From CALLPQ01 sp038531745 (GTDB lineage: Bacteria > Pseudomonadota > Alphaproteobacteria > Caulobacterales > Parvularculaceae), in NCBI GenBank assembly GCA_038531745.1, contig JBCBBJ010000014.1, forward strand, positions 14,430-78,429: DNA of 64,000 nt, written 5' to 3'. A program made the translations under genes and the position numbers. The notes under the pieces are model-generated. The model searched no databases. It was not told where the DNA came from and worked only from the letters and a program-made list of their open reading frames with translations. Positions 7,613-16,279 of this stretch are shown here, one piece after another. Numbering within the stretch: position 1 is the first letter of the stretch; each line of letters begins with the position of its first letter.

Positions 7613-9164
7613 CGGCGTACCTTTCCACTTCAAGGCCGGGGGTTGCCTCAATCAGTGCGCGGCTGGCCGGGTGGCGCGCCGCCAGTAAAGGCTGATCATG
7701 CGCAAGCGTTTCCACAATCGATCCCTCACTGGTCATCAGAATGGTAGAACAGAGTTGGCGCAGAAACCGCAAATCATGGGAAACGAATATGCCCGCCATG
7801 GCCCGTTCTGTCGTCAGAGTGTGGATCAGGTCCATGATCATCTGCTGATGATCAGGGTCAAGGGCGGACACTGCCTCGTCAAACAAGACGATATCGGGGT
7901 CGCCAATGATGGCCCGGGCGATGGCAACGCGCTGGCGTTGGCCCCCCGATAGCGCCTGGGGCAACCGGTCAAGCATCACGGGTGACAGCCCCACCGCCGT
8001 CAGCGCTTGTGCCGCACGATCTCGTTTTTTATCCGTAGAAAGATCATGACGATGATGGAGAGGCTCTGTCAGGCTTTGTAACAGCGTATGACGGGGATTA
8101 AGACTGCCCTTGGGATCTTGAAATACAATCTGAATGGGATGGGCGTTGATGGTTGACGCACTCACACTATGGGCTTGCCGGATCAGGTTTATCGCGCCCC
8201 CATCCGGGCTGATCAGGTTCACAAGGCCCTTGAGCAAGGTCGATTTTCCGCACCCCGATGCCCCGGCGATGCCAATCACTTCTCCCTCGTGGACGGTGAA
8301 GCTGGCGCCATTAACGACGCGCTTATGAGCCGGTTTCTGCCAGAAAAAGGTCTTTGGCCGGGGATAAGACAGGGTGAGATTTTCCACCCGCAACAAGGGC
8401 ACCGCATCTTTTCCAGGACGCGCACTTTTAACCCTTGCGGGTTGTGGCGGCGCTTGGTCCTGGTGCGCAATAATCGTCCCACCACTTATGGCTAGCTGCC
8501 GATCTGTATACGCCTTAAGCATGGGTTGATCGTGACTGATGAGCAGGATCGCCGCTTCACGGCGTTGGGCGGTGGCCATCAACACGTCCAAAACCTTTTT
8601 CTGACTGACCATATCGAGTGCCGTTGTTGGCTCATCGGCAATGATGATGGATGGCGATTGGGCGAGGACCATGGCAATGGCAACGCGCTGGCGTTGGCCG
8701 CCGGAAAGTTGGAAAGGATAAGCCCGCGGAGAAATATCGTCCGGTGGCAGATTAACCTCCCGCATGAGGGTCAGAACCCGCGCGTCATCGGGCGCCAAAC
8801 GTTGACGTGGGTCCGCATCCGCCGCCCGTTCGGCGGCCTCGGCAATCTGCGCCCCAATGCTCATTAGCGGGTTCAGCGCCGTCATCGGCTCCTGAAACAC
8901 CATACCAATCTCGCGGCCCCGCACCTGGCGGCGTGCCGCCTCCGTCAAGCGTAACAGATTGGACCCTTTGAGACGGATGTCGCCGGTTATCTGCGCGGCC
9001 CGGGGCAACAAACCGAGGATCGCCAAACCGAGCAGTGATTTTCCGGAGCCCGACGGCCCGGAAAGTCCCACGCACTCACCCGGTTCAAGGCTCAAGGCGA
9101 TGTTGTGCAGGATCGGCTCTGCGCCAAACCCAAGGGTGAGATCGTTAACCGTCAGCGCGCTCAT
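7599..9164 (-). CDS. Fused double-ATPase subunit of a peptide-type ABC importer (DppD-DppF fusion)
   Basis: Energises import through the two permeases encoded just upstream. It contains two full ABC ATPase domains in one chain of 521 residues. The first has Walker A GPSGSGKS, signature LSGGQRQR and Walker B IIIADEPTT. The second has Walker A GASGCGKS, signature LSGGQRQR and Walker B IVLFDEAVSALD. In most peptide importers these are two proteins (DppD and DppF), but fused forms are known. The start at 9164 overlaps the permease stop as ATGA, the normal coupling in this operon; longer starts would run into the permease gene. The usual C-terminal oligopeptide-ABC extensions with cysteines are reduced. 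Confidence 0.92.
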   Translation of the reverse strand: MSALTVNDLTLGFGAEPILHNIALSLEPGECVGLSGPSGSGKSLLGLAILGLLPRAAQITGDIRLKGSNLLRLTEAARRQVRGREIGMVFQEPMTALNPLMSIGAQIAEAAERAADADPRQRLAPDDARVLTLMREVNLPPDDISPRAYPFQLSGGQRQRVAIAMVLAQSPSIIIADEPTTALDMVSQKKVLDVLMATAQRREAAILLISHDQPMLKAYTDRQLAISGGTIIAHQDQAPPQPARVKSARPGKDAVPLLRVENLTLSYPRPKTFFWQKPAHKRVVNGASFTVHEGEVIGIAGASGCGKSTLLKGLVNLISPDGGAINLIRQAHSVSASTINAHPIQIVFQDPKGSLNPRHTLLQSLTEPLHHRHDLSTDKKRDRAAQALTAVGLSPVMLDRLPQALSGGQRQRVAIARAIIGDPDIVLFDEAVSALDPDHQQMIMDLIHTLTTERAMAGIFVSHDLRFLRQLCSTILMTSEGSIVETLAHDQPLLAARHPASRALIEATPGLEVERYADGSV

Positions 9165-10027
9165 AGGGCGGGCACCGTTGTGGGGCCATGGGCGTTGCTG
9201 TGCTCGCGGCTGGTCAGATGATCCGCCGCAATCCCTAAACTCATGACGGTCAGGATGATGGCGCCGCCTGGAAAAAGCGCCAGCCATGGGGCAGTGCCAA
9301 CAAAAGTCTGCGCCTCGTTCAACATACGCCCCCAACTGGCCAGTGGCGGCTGCACCCCAAGACCGATGTAGGACAGCCCCGCCTCCGCCGTGATGCCCAC
9401 AGACATTTGAATAATCATCTGGGTCAGGAGCAATAGCCAAAGGTGTGGCAGAATATGGTCGCGGGAAATGCCGAGGGATGATCGGCCCACGGTGCGTGCA
9501 CTCGCCACGAAATCCTGGGTCCAAAGGCTAAGGGCGGCGCCCCGTGTGACCCGGGCGAAGACGGGGATATTGAAAATGCCGATGGCAATGATCGCCGTCA
9601 CAGCGCCCGGCCCGCGCACAGCGGTAATAAGAATGGCCAAAAGTAAGGACGGCAGGGCAAAGAGCATATCATTCATCCGCATGACGAAGCCATCAACAAG
9701 GCCGCGCCGCGCCGCGGCCAACAGACCCAACGGCACGCCTAACGCCATCCCAAGGCCAACCGAGCCAAGCGCAATGGCCAAGGATGCGCGCCCCCCAACC
9801 ATCAGCATGGAGAGGACATCGCGGCCAAAATGATCTGTTCCGAATACATGCGTAAAATCGGGACTGCGCAGCCTTGCGGCGATATCGATATGGGTGGGAT
9901 TATGGGGTGTCCAGACAAAAGCCAATAGCGTGACGGCGACGATTGTCAAAAGCCAAACCATGGCCACACGCGCCAGGAGCGGCAGCTGGGCCCAGATGCC
10001 CTTGGCGGGACGGGCCACGGATATCAT
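9161..10027 (-). CDS. Peptide-type ABC importer permease, DppC/OppC family
   Basis: Inner-membrane permease of 288 residues. An N-terminal membrane helix is followed by HVFGTDHFGRDVLS, the hallmark of the DppC/OppC family, and then a five-helix permease core. The EAA-type loop that docks the ATPase is seen near ARTVGRSSLGISRDHILPH. The protein pairs with the DppB-like permease encoded just upstream; both gene junctions are 4-base ATGA overlaps. The substrate could be a peptide, nickel chelate or other small molecule, since the family does not decide it. Confidence 0.93.
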   Translation of the reverse strand: MISVARPAKGIWAQLPLLARVAMVWLLTIVAVTLLAFVWTPHNPTHIDIAARLRSPDFTHVFGTDHFGRDVLSMLMVGGRASLAIALGSVGLGMALGVPLGLLAAARRGLVDGFVMRMNDMLFALPSLLLAILITAVRGPGAVTAIIAIGIFNIPVFARVTRGAALSLWTQDFVASARTVGRSSLGISRDHILPHLWLLLLTQMIIQMSVGITAEAGLSYIGLGVQPPLASWGRMLNEAQTFVGTAPWLALFPGGAIILTVMSLGIAADHLTSREHSNAHGPTTVPAL

Positions 10028-10977
10028 GGGCGCCCCGATCGGATGCGTGGATCAATCAGGCGATACCCCAAATCAACCAGTAGGGAGACCATGAGCACCA
10101 AAACGATGAGGATCATTACAATGGCGCGCACCGTGATAAGATCGCGTTGAGCCACAGCCTCCAGCACCAGCTGGCCTAGCCCGGGGAGAAAGAAAATCTT
10201 CTCAATGATAACCCCGCCCGCAATCAGAAAGGAGAATTGGAGACCAATAATGGTCAGTACCGGGATCAGGGCATTTTTGAACTGGTGGCGCACAAGTATT
10301 TCCCCGGCGCTTAACCCCTTGGCGCGGGCGGTGCGTACATAATCGGCCGATGCGGTTTCCAACAAGGCTGTACGCATAATTCGTGTAAGGATCGCTGCCT
10401 GGGGCACCGCAAGGGCGATCGCTGGCAAAGTTAGCGCCCGTAAACCGGGTGCCAGGCCAGCTTGCCAACCGGGAAAGCCGCCGGCGCTGAACCAGCTTAG
10501 ATTGACCGCAAAAACCCCCACCAACAGCACGCCGAGCCAGAAATTTGGTACCGCAAGGCCAAGCCCGGCGCCCGCGCTGATCAAGCGGTCAGGCCATAAC
10601 CGGTGAAATCGCACCGCCACCAAGGCCAGGGGGACCGCAAGAAGCATGACGAGCGCCAAGGTATAAAGGGTGAGGGGGACAGACACCCACAAACGCTCCG
10701 CAATCAGGCCAGCCACGGGCACGCGGTACGTATAGCTGGTGCCAAAATCACCATGCACCATGCCGCCGATCCAGTGTCCGTATCGAACGAGGATAGGCTC
10801 ATCAAAGCCGAACTCCGCACGCAAAGCATTGAGCGCGGCGGGGTCAGCATTCAAACCCATCATATAGGCCGCCGGGTCGCCAGGAATGATTTCTGTGATG
10901 CCAAAGACAAGTACCGACGCCATGATCAGTGTCATGACGGTCATCAAAGCGCGTGCTACCACACCATCCATTAGCAT
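10024..10977 (-). CDS. Peptide-type ABC importer permease, DppB/OppB family
   Basis: Inner-membrane permease of 317 residues. Typical features are FGITEIIPGDPAAYMMG near the N-terminus, the FGFDEPILVRYGHWIGG segment, the docking loop DYVRTARAKGLSAGEILVRH and the C-terminal DPRIR end that is standard in DppB proteins. The start codon overlaps the stop of the solute-binding protein gene by 7 bases, and the stop overlaps the DppC-like gene. The order binding protein, DppB, DppC, ATPases is the usual one for this transporter class. Confidence 0.93.
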   Translation of the reverse strand: MLMDGVVARALMTVMTLIMASVLVFGITEIIPGDPAAYMMGLNADPAALNALRAEFGFDEPILVRYGHWIGGMVHGDFGTSYTYRVPVAGLIAERLWVSVPLTLYTLALVMLLAVPLALVAVRFHRLWPDRLISAGAGLGLAVPNFWLGVLLVGVFAVNLSWFSAGGFPGWQAGLAPGLRALTLPAIALAVPQAAILTRIMRTALLETASADYVRTARAKGLSAGEILVRHQFKNALIPVLTIIGLQFSFLIAGGVIIEKIFFLPGLGQLVLEAVAQRDLITVRAIVMILIVLVLMVSLLVDLGYRLIDPRIRSGRP

Positions 10978-12563
10978 GCCCCCTGTTCGGTCCTGGGCGT
11001 GTCACCCATTGTCACATCGCGCAGGCTGATGCTGGCAAGGGGGGCATCGCGCCAGAAGCCGCTAAGGCCCGTGCGGCAAACGGTCAGCGACGGTAACTGA
11101 AACAAATAGACGTTCACCGCGTCCTGCGTGATCCGGGTTTGGATTTTTCGAAGGATGTTCATACGCTGGCGGGGGAAGGCCGCTGTGCCAAGCTCTGTCA
11201 CCAGCGATTGCACCGCCGCATCGTCATAGCCAAAATAATAATCGGGGCGTCCATAAATATCGATATCGTCAGGTTCGGTGTGGGCGACAATCGTCAGGTC
11301 AAAATCTTGGCGAAGAAAAACCTGATCGATCCACTGGGCCCATTCGATATTTTCCACCGTCACGCCAAGACCAAAGGCCCGCAATTGCGCCGCGATAATT
11401 TCGCCGCTGCGCCTTGCATAGCTGGTTGGGGGCAATTTCAGCGATAGGGTAAGACCATCCCCGTACCCCGCTTGCGCCAATAGGGTTCGGGCCCGGTCAT
11501 GGTCTTTGGGGTATGCCGAAGACAGATCAATATGGGCGTCGCCGCCCGGTGGATAGTGACTGTAAATCAGCGCGCCATACCCAAAAAGCGTGCCGTCGAG
11601 GACGGCTTGCCGGTCGATAATATGGGACAAGGCCTGGCGCACCCGTTTATCGCTGAGGGCTGGCCGTCGGTGGTTCAGGGCAAGAATGGTTTCCCCTTGG
11701 CTGGTGCCAACCATGATGTTGAAATCTGCCCGCGCGGCGAACTGCGCCATGTTTTCCGGCGCTGGATAGCCCGCAAAAACGTCAATATCGCCAGCGCGCA
11801 GGGCCGTCTGCGCCACGCTGGGGTCGGGAATAAACCGAAAGCTCGCCGCACCGAGGGCCGGGGCCGGGCCCCAATAGTCTTCATAACGCACAAGATCGAT
11901 CCGTGTACTGCGTTGCCAACGGGCAAAACGGAATGGGCCTGTGCCGATGGGCTGGGCGGCGTTGGTATCCGCGCTGCCCGCATGGACGATGACGCAATCC
12001 CCCCAGGTAAGCATTGTCAGAAATTGCGGGAAAGGCCGATCAAATGTGAACGCGATTTTGTGGGGGCCAAGGGCGCGCACATCGGTGATCCGGCGCAAGC
12101 GGGTTTGCTGGGCATTGCGGGAGGCCGGCCCCCGCGCGCGGTCAAAGGTGAACACAACATCTGCGGCATCAAAAACATGCCCATCATGGAAGCGCACGTG
12201 CTCGCGCAAGGTCATGGTCAGGCCGGTGTGGTCAGCGTTAAACGCCCAGTCAGTGGCAAGGCCGGGTGCGATAGCGCCCCCACGGGTCAGGCGCACCAGC
12301 CCTTCAAAAATGTTGTTGAGAACAACCGCATCAATGGCTTCGGCGGCGCCCGCCGTGGGGTCAAGGTTGGGTGGTTCCAATTGTATGCCAATGACGAGGG
12401 GATTTGTTGGCCCCGTTGCCGTGCCGTTGGTCGTTCTGTTCTGGGGGCCGGGGGCAAAGGCAATGGCCAGCACAACCGCAAATAGGGTGACCATGGCGAG
12501 AGCGGCACTGCTCATACGCGCCAGAAATTTGCCCGCCCACACGCGAGCCCTGTTCTGCGTCAT
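10971..12563 (-). CDS. Peptide-type ABC importer solute-binding protein (SBP family 5)
   Basis: Extracytoplasmic binding protein of about 530 residues, related to DppA/OppA/NikA. The cluster-C signature region is present in the first third (IAPGLATDWAFNADHTGLTM, then LREHVRFHDGHVFDAADVVF). The ATG at 12563 gives a short basic start and one hydrophobic segment (AALAMVTLFAVVLAIAFAP), fitting a signal peptide or membrane anchor; no lipobox cysteine is seen. Longer frames upstream look non-coding. It is the first gene of the five-gene overlapping operon and is transcribed divergently from the HD-domain gene, so the roughly 180 bases between them hold both promoters. The ligand is unknown. Confidence 0.92.
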   Translation of the reverse strand: MTQNRARVWAGKFLARMSSAALAMVTLFAVVLAIAFAPGPQNRTTNGTATGPTNPLVIGIQLEPPNLDPTAGAAEAIDAVVLNNIFEGLVRLTRGGAIAPGLATDWAFNADHTGLTMTLREHVRFHDGHVFDAADVVFTFDRARGPASRNAQQTRLRRITDVRALGPHKIAFTFDRPFPQFLTMLTWGDCVIVHAGSADTNAAQPIGTGPFRFARWQRSTRIDLVRYEDYWGPAPALGAASFRFIPDPSVAQTALRAGDIDVFAGYPAPENMAQFAARADFNIMVGTSQGETILALNHRRPALSDKRVRQALSHIIDRQAVLDGTLFGYGALIYSHYPPGGDAHIDLSSAYPKDHDRARTLLAQAGYGDGLTLSLKLPPTSYARRSGEIIAAQLRAFGLGVTVENIEWAQWIDQVFLRQDFDLTIVAHTEPDDIDIYGRPDYYFGYDDAAVQSLVTELGTAAFPRQRMNILRKIQTRITQDAVNVYLFQLPSLTVCRTGLSGFWRDAPLASISLRDVTMGDTPRTEQGAC

Positions 12564-12745
12564 CGCGTGACCCCGTGGCAACGGACATTGGGCTGATCGG
12601 TCATCTTCCGTTGGGCCCGTTTCGCGGCTACTGTCTTGACAAACATAAGAGAGCGGAGTTTGGCGCACGGCGCCGAGACCGGCAAGCCCCGAAAAAATGA
12701 CGCCCATCACCCCGAAAAAGGGGCCACGGAAGGAAACAGCCCACC

Positions 12746-13381
12746 ATGCCAACCATGACGGATACGGATGACCGCGAAGCCGATATCGCCGACAACCCAC
12801 CCGGCGCAACACCCGCCCGCGCGAATTTTACGGCCATGGACCATTCCACCCAGGAAGATTGGATGAAGATCGCCGCCAGTTTTTTCCCGTTTGCGGCCCA
12901 GGGCGGGGCGCGGATCTTGAAGCATTTGTCGTTGCTTAAGGGTGATCATGGCGGGTTTGCCGTTGACCGGTTTGAACATTGCCTGCAAACGGCAACACGC
13001 GCGCACCGCGCTGGCCACGATGAGGAATATGTGGTGTGCGCTTTGTTGCACGATATTGGTGACATTCTGGGCGCGCACAATCACCCCGATATTGCCGCAG
13101 CTATTGTCCGGCCTTTCGTGTCGGAGGAAAACCACTGGATGGTTGCCCATCATGGCATTTTTCAGGGCCATTACTATTTCCACTATCTGGGCATGGATCG
13201 AAATCTGCGCGATCAATATAAAGACCACCCCCATTTTGACCGCACGGCCCATTTTTGTGAGGCTTATGATCAGAATTCCTTTGAGCCGGATTTTGACACC
13301 ATGCCCTTGTCGGCGTTCGAGCCTATGGTAATGCGCGTTTTTGAAAGCCCAAAACACCCCTTCATGATGCCAGCCACCTGA
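12746..13381 (+). CDS. HD-domain protein of the PhnZ-like/COG4341 group
   Basis: A 211-residue HD-domain protein. Metal-ligand candidates are His in FEHCLQTATRAH, the HD pair in ALLHDIGD, His in HNHPDIAA, His in VAHHGIFQGH and Asp in EAYDQNSF. This arrangement, with PFVSEENHWMVAHHG, resembles the group that includes PhnZ, a mixed-valence di-iron oxygenase that cleaves the C-P bond of hydroxylated aminoethylphosphonate. No phosphonate genes are nearby, so the activity is open; it may act on another small substrate. The start at 12746 has GGAAGGAAA 8 to 16 bases before it. It is divergent from the ABC operon. The residues before about 40 look disordered. Confidence 0.75.
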   Translation: MPTMTDTDDREADIADNPPGATPARANFTAMDHSTQEDWMKIAASFFPFAAQGGARILKHLSLLKGDHGGFAVDRFEHCLQTATRAHRAGHDEEYVVCALLHDIGDILGAHNHPDIAAAIVRPFVSEENHWMVAHHGIFQGHYYFHYLGMDRNLRDQYKDHPHFDRTAHFCEAYDQNSFEPDFDTMPLSAFEPMVMRVFESPKHPFMMPAT

Positions 13382-13457
13382 TCACGGCCGCGTTGTGGTT
13401 GGAAGGGACGGACGATTGCGATAGGCTTGCCCAAGTTTTTATTCGGAGCCTTACCCC

Positions 13458-14903
13458 ATGCCCCTATCCCGACTGACCTGCACCGCGTTGGCGGTTGCTG
13501 CTGCACTTTTTGTGATTGCCTGCAGCGGCGAAAAAAATGCCACCGCCGATACGCCCAAGGACGCTGACCCCGAAACAGGCGCAACCGAGCCAAGCGCCTT
13601 GGCCGCTGAAACAGCCGCCTCGGCCGAAGAGCGCGCCGCGCAAGAAGCTGACAGTGCTGCCGCGCTGGCGGCTGCGAATGAGGCCCTTGCCAAAGAAAAG
13701 AAAGAAGCCGCAACGCAGTTTCTGGCAGAAAATGCCCTGAGGGATGCGGTCACAGTTCTGCCCAGCGGCTTGCAGTATGAGATTGTTGAGACCGGCGTCG
13801 AGGGCGGTGACACGCCCGTGCGCGGTGAGATTGTTGAGCTTGATTATACGGGAACACTCATGGACGGGACGGTGTTCGATTCCTCGCGTGAACGCGGTGC
13901 CACCGCACGCTTTCCGCTAGAGGATGGCTTGATCGAAGGGTTCCTTGAAGCCTTGCCGCTGATGAGTGAAGGGGATCGCTATATTTTCACAATCCCCGCC
14001 ACGCTGGCCTATGGCGAAACCGGTACACCGGGCGGACCCATTCCGCCCAACGAAGCTCTGACCTTTGACGTGAAGCTTATCCGTGTCCTGAATGCGGAAA
14101 AGAACCAGGCCATTGCCGATACGTTCTTTGCCGAAAACGCCAAGGCGGAGGGCGTCAAGAAAACCGGATCGGGTCTTCAATATAAAGTGATCAATCGCGG
14201 TGACGGGGCCATTCAGCCGCGTCCCGGCGACCAGATCAGCGTCCATTTTCGCAGTACACTGACAAATGGTACGGAGTTCAACAATACCTATGTGCGCGGC
14301 CAGCCCCTGACCCTGCCGGTGGAAAGTGAAATTGCTGGCCTGACCGAAGGGGTCCAGTTGATGAGCCCTGGCGATAAGTACGCGTTTTTTATTCCGCCAG
14401 CGCTCGCCTATGGTGAGGCCGGAAATCCGCGCGGGCCGATTGGCCCCAATGAAGGGCTGATTTTTGAGGTTGAGCTTTTGGATATCACCAGCCCGGCGCG
14501 CAACCTGGAAAAAGCCAATGCCTTTCTTGCCGATAACGGGAAAAAACAAGGGGTAAAAACCACTGAAAGCGGCTTGCAATATAAGATTGTGAAAAAGGGG
14601 CCTGGCGGCACAAACCCCGTCGCCAGTGACCGAGTTAAAGTTCATTACAAAGGCACGCTGATAGATGGGACTCAATTTGATAGCTCCTATGATCGGGGCG
14701 AACCGGCAACCTTTGGCCTCGGTCAGGTGATCAAAGCCTGGACCGAGGGTGTTCAGTTGATGACGGTCGGCGACACTTTTGAGTTTTTTGTGCCGCCAGC
14801 CCTTGGCTATGGGGCCCGTGGCACGGGCTCTGGCTCCATTGGCCCCAATGAGGCGTTGATTTTTACCGTTGAGCTGCTCGCCGTTAACCCTGACGACGAG
14901 TAA
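13458..14903 (+). CDS. Lipoprotein with three tandem FKBP-type peptidyl-prolyl isomerase domains
   Basis: Probable periplasmic lipoprotein foldase. The signal peptide ends in VIAC with Cys22 as the lipidation site. After an Ala/Glu-rich linker, three FKBP domains follow. They start near VELDYTGTLMDGTVFDSS, ISVHFRSTLTNGTEFNNT and VKVHYKGTLIDGTQFDSS. Each domain is preceded by a linker of the FLAEN...GVKKTxSGLQY type that resembles Mip/FkpA. Each ends in a GP(I)xPNEAL strand. FKBP enzymes isomerise X-Pro bonds and chaperone folding. The usual Mip/FkpA protein has one domain plus a dimerisation helix, so three in one chain is unusual. The ATG has GGAG at 13445-13448. Confidence 0.9.
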   Translation: MPLSRLTCTALAVAAALFVIACSGEKNATADTPKDADPETGATEPSALAAETAASAEERAAQEADSAAALAAANEALAKEKKEAATQFLAENALRDAVTVLPSGLQYEIVETGVEGGDTPVRGEIVELDYTGTLMDGTVFDSSRERGATARFPLEDGLIEGFLEALPLMSEGDRYIFTIPATLAYGETGTPGGPIPPNEALTFDVKLIRVLNAEKNQAIADTFFAENAKAEGVKKTGSGLQYKVINRGDGAIQPRPGDQISVHFRSTLTNGTEFNNTYVRGQPLTLPVESEIAGLTEGVQLMSPGDKYAFFIPPALAYGEAGNPRGPIGPNEGLIFEVELLDITSPARNLEKANAFLADNGKKQGVKTTESGLQYKIVKKGPGGTNPVASDRVKVHYKGTLIDGTQFDSSYDRGEPATFGLGQVIKAWTEGVQLMTVGDTFEFFVPPALGYGARGTGSGSIGPNEALIFTVELLAVNPDDE

Positions 14904-14950
14904 GCACAGTTTTGGACGCCCGGTTCGCGCGGGCTCGATCGTGAGTTCAG

Positions 14951-14984
14951 GGGCAGGTCTTTTGTTGGGCCTGCCCTTTGTTTA
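14951..14984 (+). terminator. Intrinsic terminator after the FKBP lipoprotein gene
   Basis: GGGCAGG pairs with CCTGCCC across a 12-base loop and is followed by TTTGTTT. It lies about 50 bases after the stop codon and separates this gene from the next one. Confidence 0.75.
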
Positions 14985-15029
14985 TGTAACGAACCAGCGA
15001 CGACTTTCACCCATCAGGAGGACCGCATC

Positions 15030-16220
15030 GTGGGATCAACAACCGCTAAAACTGCCAACGGTAATGCCAACCGCGCGGCCTTTGCGACCCGCGTCATCCA
15101 TGCGGGTCAGCATCCCGATCCCACCACCGGTGCGGTGATGCCGCCGATTTATGCAACCTCCACCTATGCGCAGGAAAGCCCGGGCATTCATAAGGGTTTT
15201 GAATATTCGCGGACCCACAACCCCACGCGCTTTGCCTATGAGCGGTGTATTGCGGACCTTGAAAACGGCACGCGCGGATTTGCCTTTGCGTCGGGCATGG
15301 CCGCCATCGGCACCCTGCTGGAGCTTTTTCCCGCCGGTAGCCATGTGATTGCTATGGATGATGTTTATGGCGGTACCTTCCGATTGTTTGATAAAGTCCG
15401 TAAGCGGAGCGCCAATTTCGATTTCTCCTTTGTGGATATGACGGACCCCGAGGCGATCCACGCCGCCATCCGCCCTGAAACCAAAATGATCTGGGTGGAA
15501 AGCCCAACCAATCCGCTCTTGAAAATTGTGGATATTGAGGCGGTGGCAAAAATTGCCCGCCAACATAACGTATTGCTTGGTTGTGATAACACATTCGCGT
15601 CGCCCTATTGCCAGCGCCCACTTGATCTTGGTGCGGATGTTGTGATGCATTCGGCAACCAAATATCTGAACGGTCATTCCGACATGGTCGGCGGTATTCT
15701 TGTGGTCAAAGACGAGGCGTTGGGCGAAGAGCTTGCGTTTCTGCAAAACTCCGTTGGCGGTGTGCAAGGCCCGTTTGACAGCTTTCTTGCCCTGCGCGGG
15801 CTCAAAACTTTGTCCTTGCGGATGGAACGCCACTGTGAAACCGCAGGCGGTCTTGCTGAATGGCTGGAGGGCCACGGGGCGGTTGAGCGGGTGACTTATC
15901 CGGGGCTCGCCTCCCACCCCGCCCATGATGTTGCCGCACGTCAGATGCATGCCTTTGGCGGTATGGTCACAATTTTTCTCAAGGGCGGTCTTGATGCGGC
16001 GCGCACCATGCTGGAGCGGGTTGAGCTTTTTACGCTCGCTGAAAGCCTCGGCGGTGTTGAAAGCCTGATTGAGCATCCGGGCATCATGACCCACGCATCG
16101 ATCCCGCCGGATCGGCGCGCGGCCCTCGGCGTTGATGATGCGCTGGTGCGCTTGTCCGTTGGTATTGAGGCGGCTGACGATTTGCGCCGTGATCTTGATC
16201 AGGCTCTGGCTGGGCTGTGA
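15030..16220 (+). CDS. Cystathionine gamma-synthase/gamma-lyase family PLP enzyme
   Basis: PLP-dependent trans-sulfuration enzyme of 396 residues. Family marks are YSRTHNPTRFAYE, FASGMAAI, the DDVYGGTFRLFD loop, WVESPTNPLLK, CDNTFASPYCQRPL and the PLP-binding lysine in HSATKYLNGHSD. The enzyme either joins O-acyl-homoserine and cysteine to cystathionine or cleaves cystathionine to cysteine; motif reading alone does not separate synthase from lyase. The GTG start is supported by CAGGAGGA eight bases upstream. It stands between two terminator-like elements and a following secreted peptidase gene. No SAM riboswitch-like structure is visible upstream. Confidence 0.9.
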   Translation: MGSTTAKTANGNANRAAFATRVIHAGQHPDPTTGAVMPPIYATSTYAQESPGIHKGFEYSRTHNPTRFAYERCIADLENGTRGFAFASGMAAIGTLLELFPAGSHVIAMDDVYGGTFRLFDKVRKRSANFDFSFVDMTDPEAIHAAIRPETKMIWVESPTNPLLKIVDIEAVAKIARQHNVLLGCDNTFASPYCQRPLDLGADVVMHSATKYLNGHSDMVGGILVVKDEALGEELAFLQNSVGGVQGPFDSFLALRGLKTLSLRMERHCETAGGLAEWLEGHGAVERVTYPGLASHPAHDVAARQMHAFGGMVTIFLKGGLDAARTMLERVELFTLAESLGGVESLIEHPGIMTHASIPPDRRAALGVDDALVRLSVGIEAADDLRRDLDQALAGL

Positions 16221-16279
16221 GGGCACAGCGGTCTGTCTCAACCGAAAACCTCTGTTAATCCGTAAAGAAAGCATCAGTA

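Noticed and set aside
11499..12485. Plus-strand open frame (328 codons) opposite the solute-binding protein gene
   Set aside because: No motif, no start signal, and the other strand encodes a recognised protein in an overlapping operon.
15036..16274. Long minus-strand open frame (412 codons) opposite the cystathionine gamma-synthase/lyase gene
   Set aside because: It mirrors a clear PLP enzyme in codon phase, has no family motif and no ribosome binding site. Such frames are common opposite GC-rich genes.
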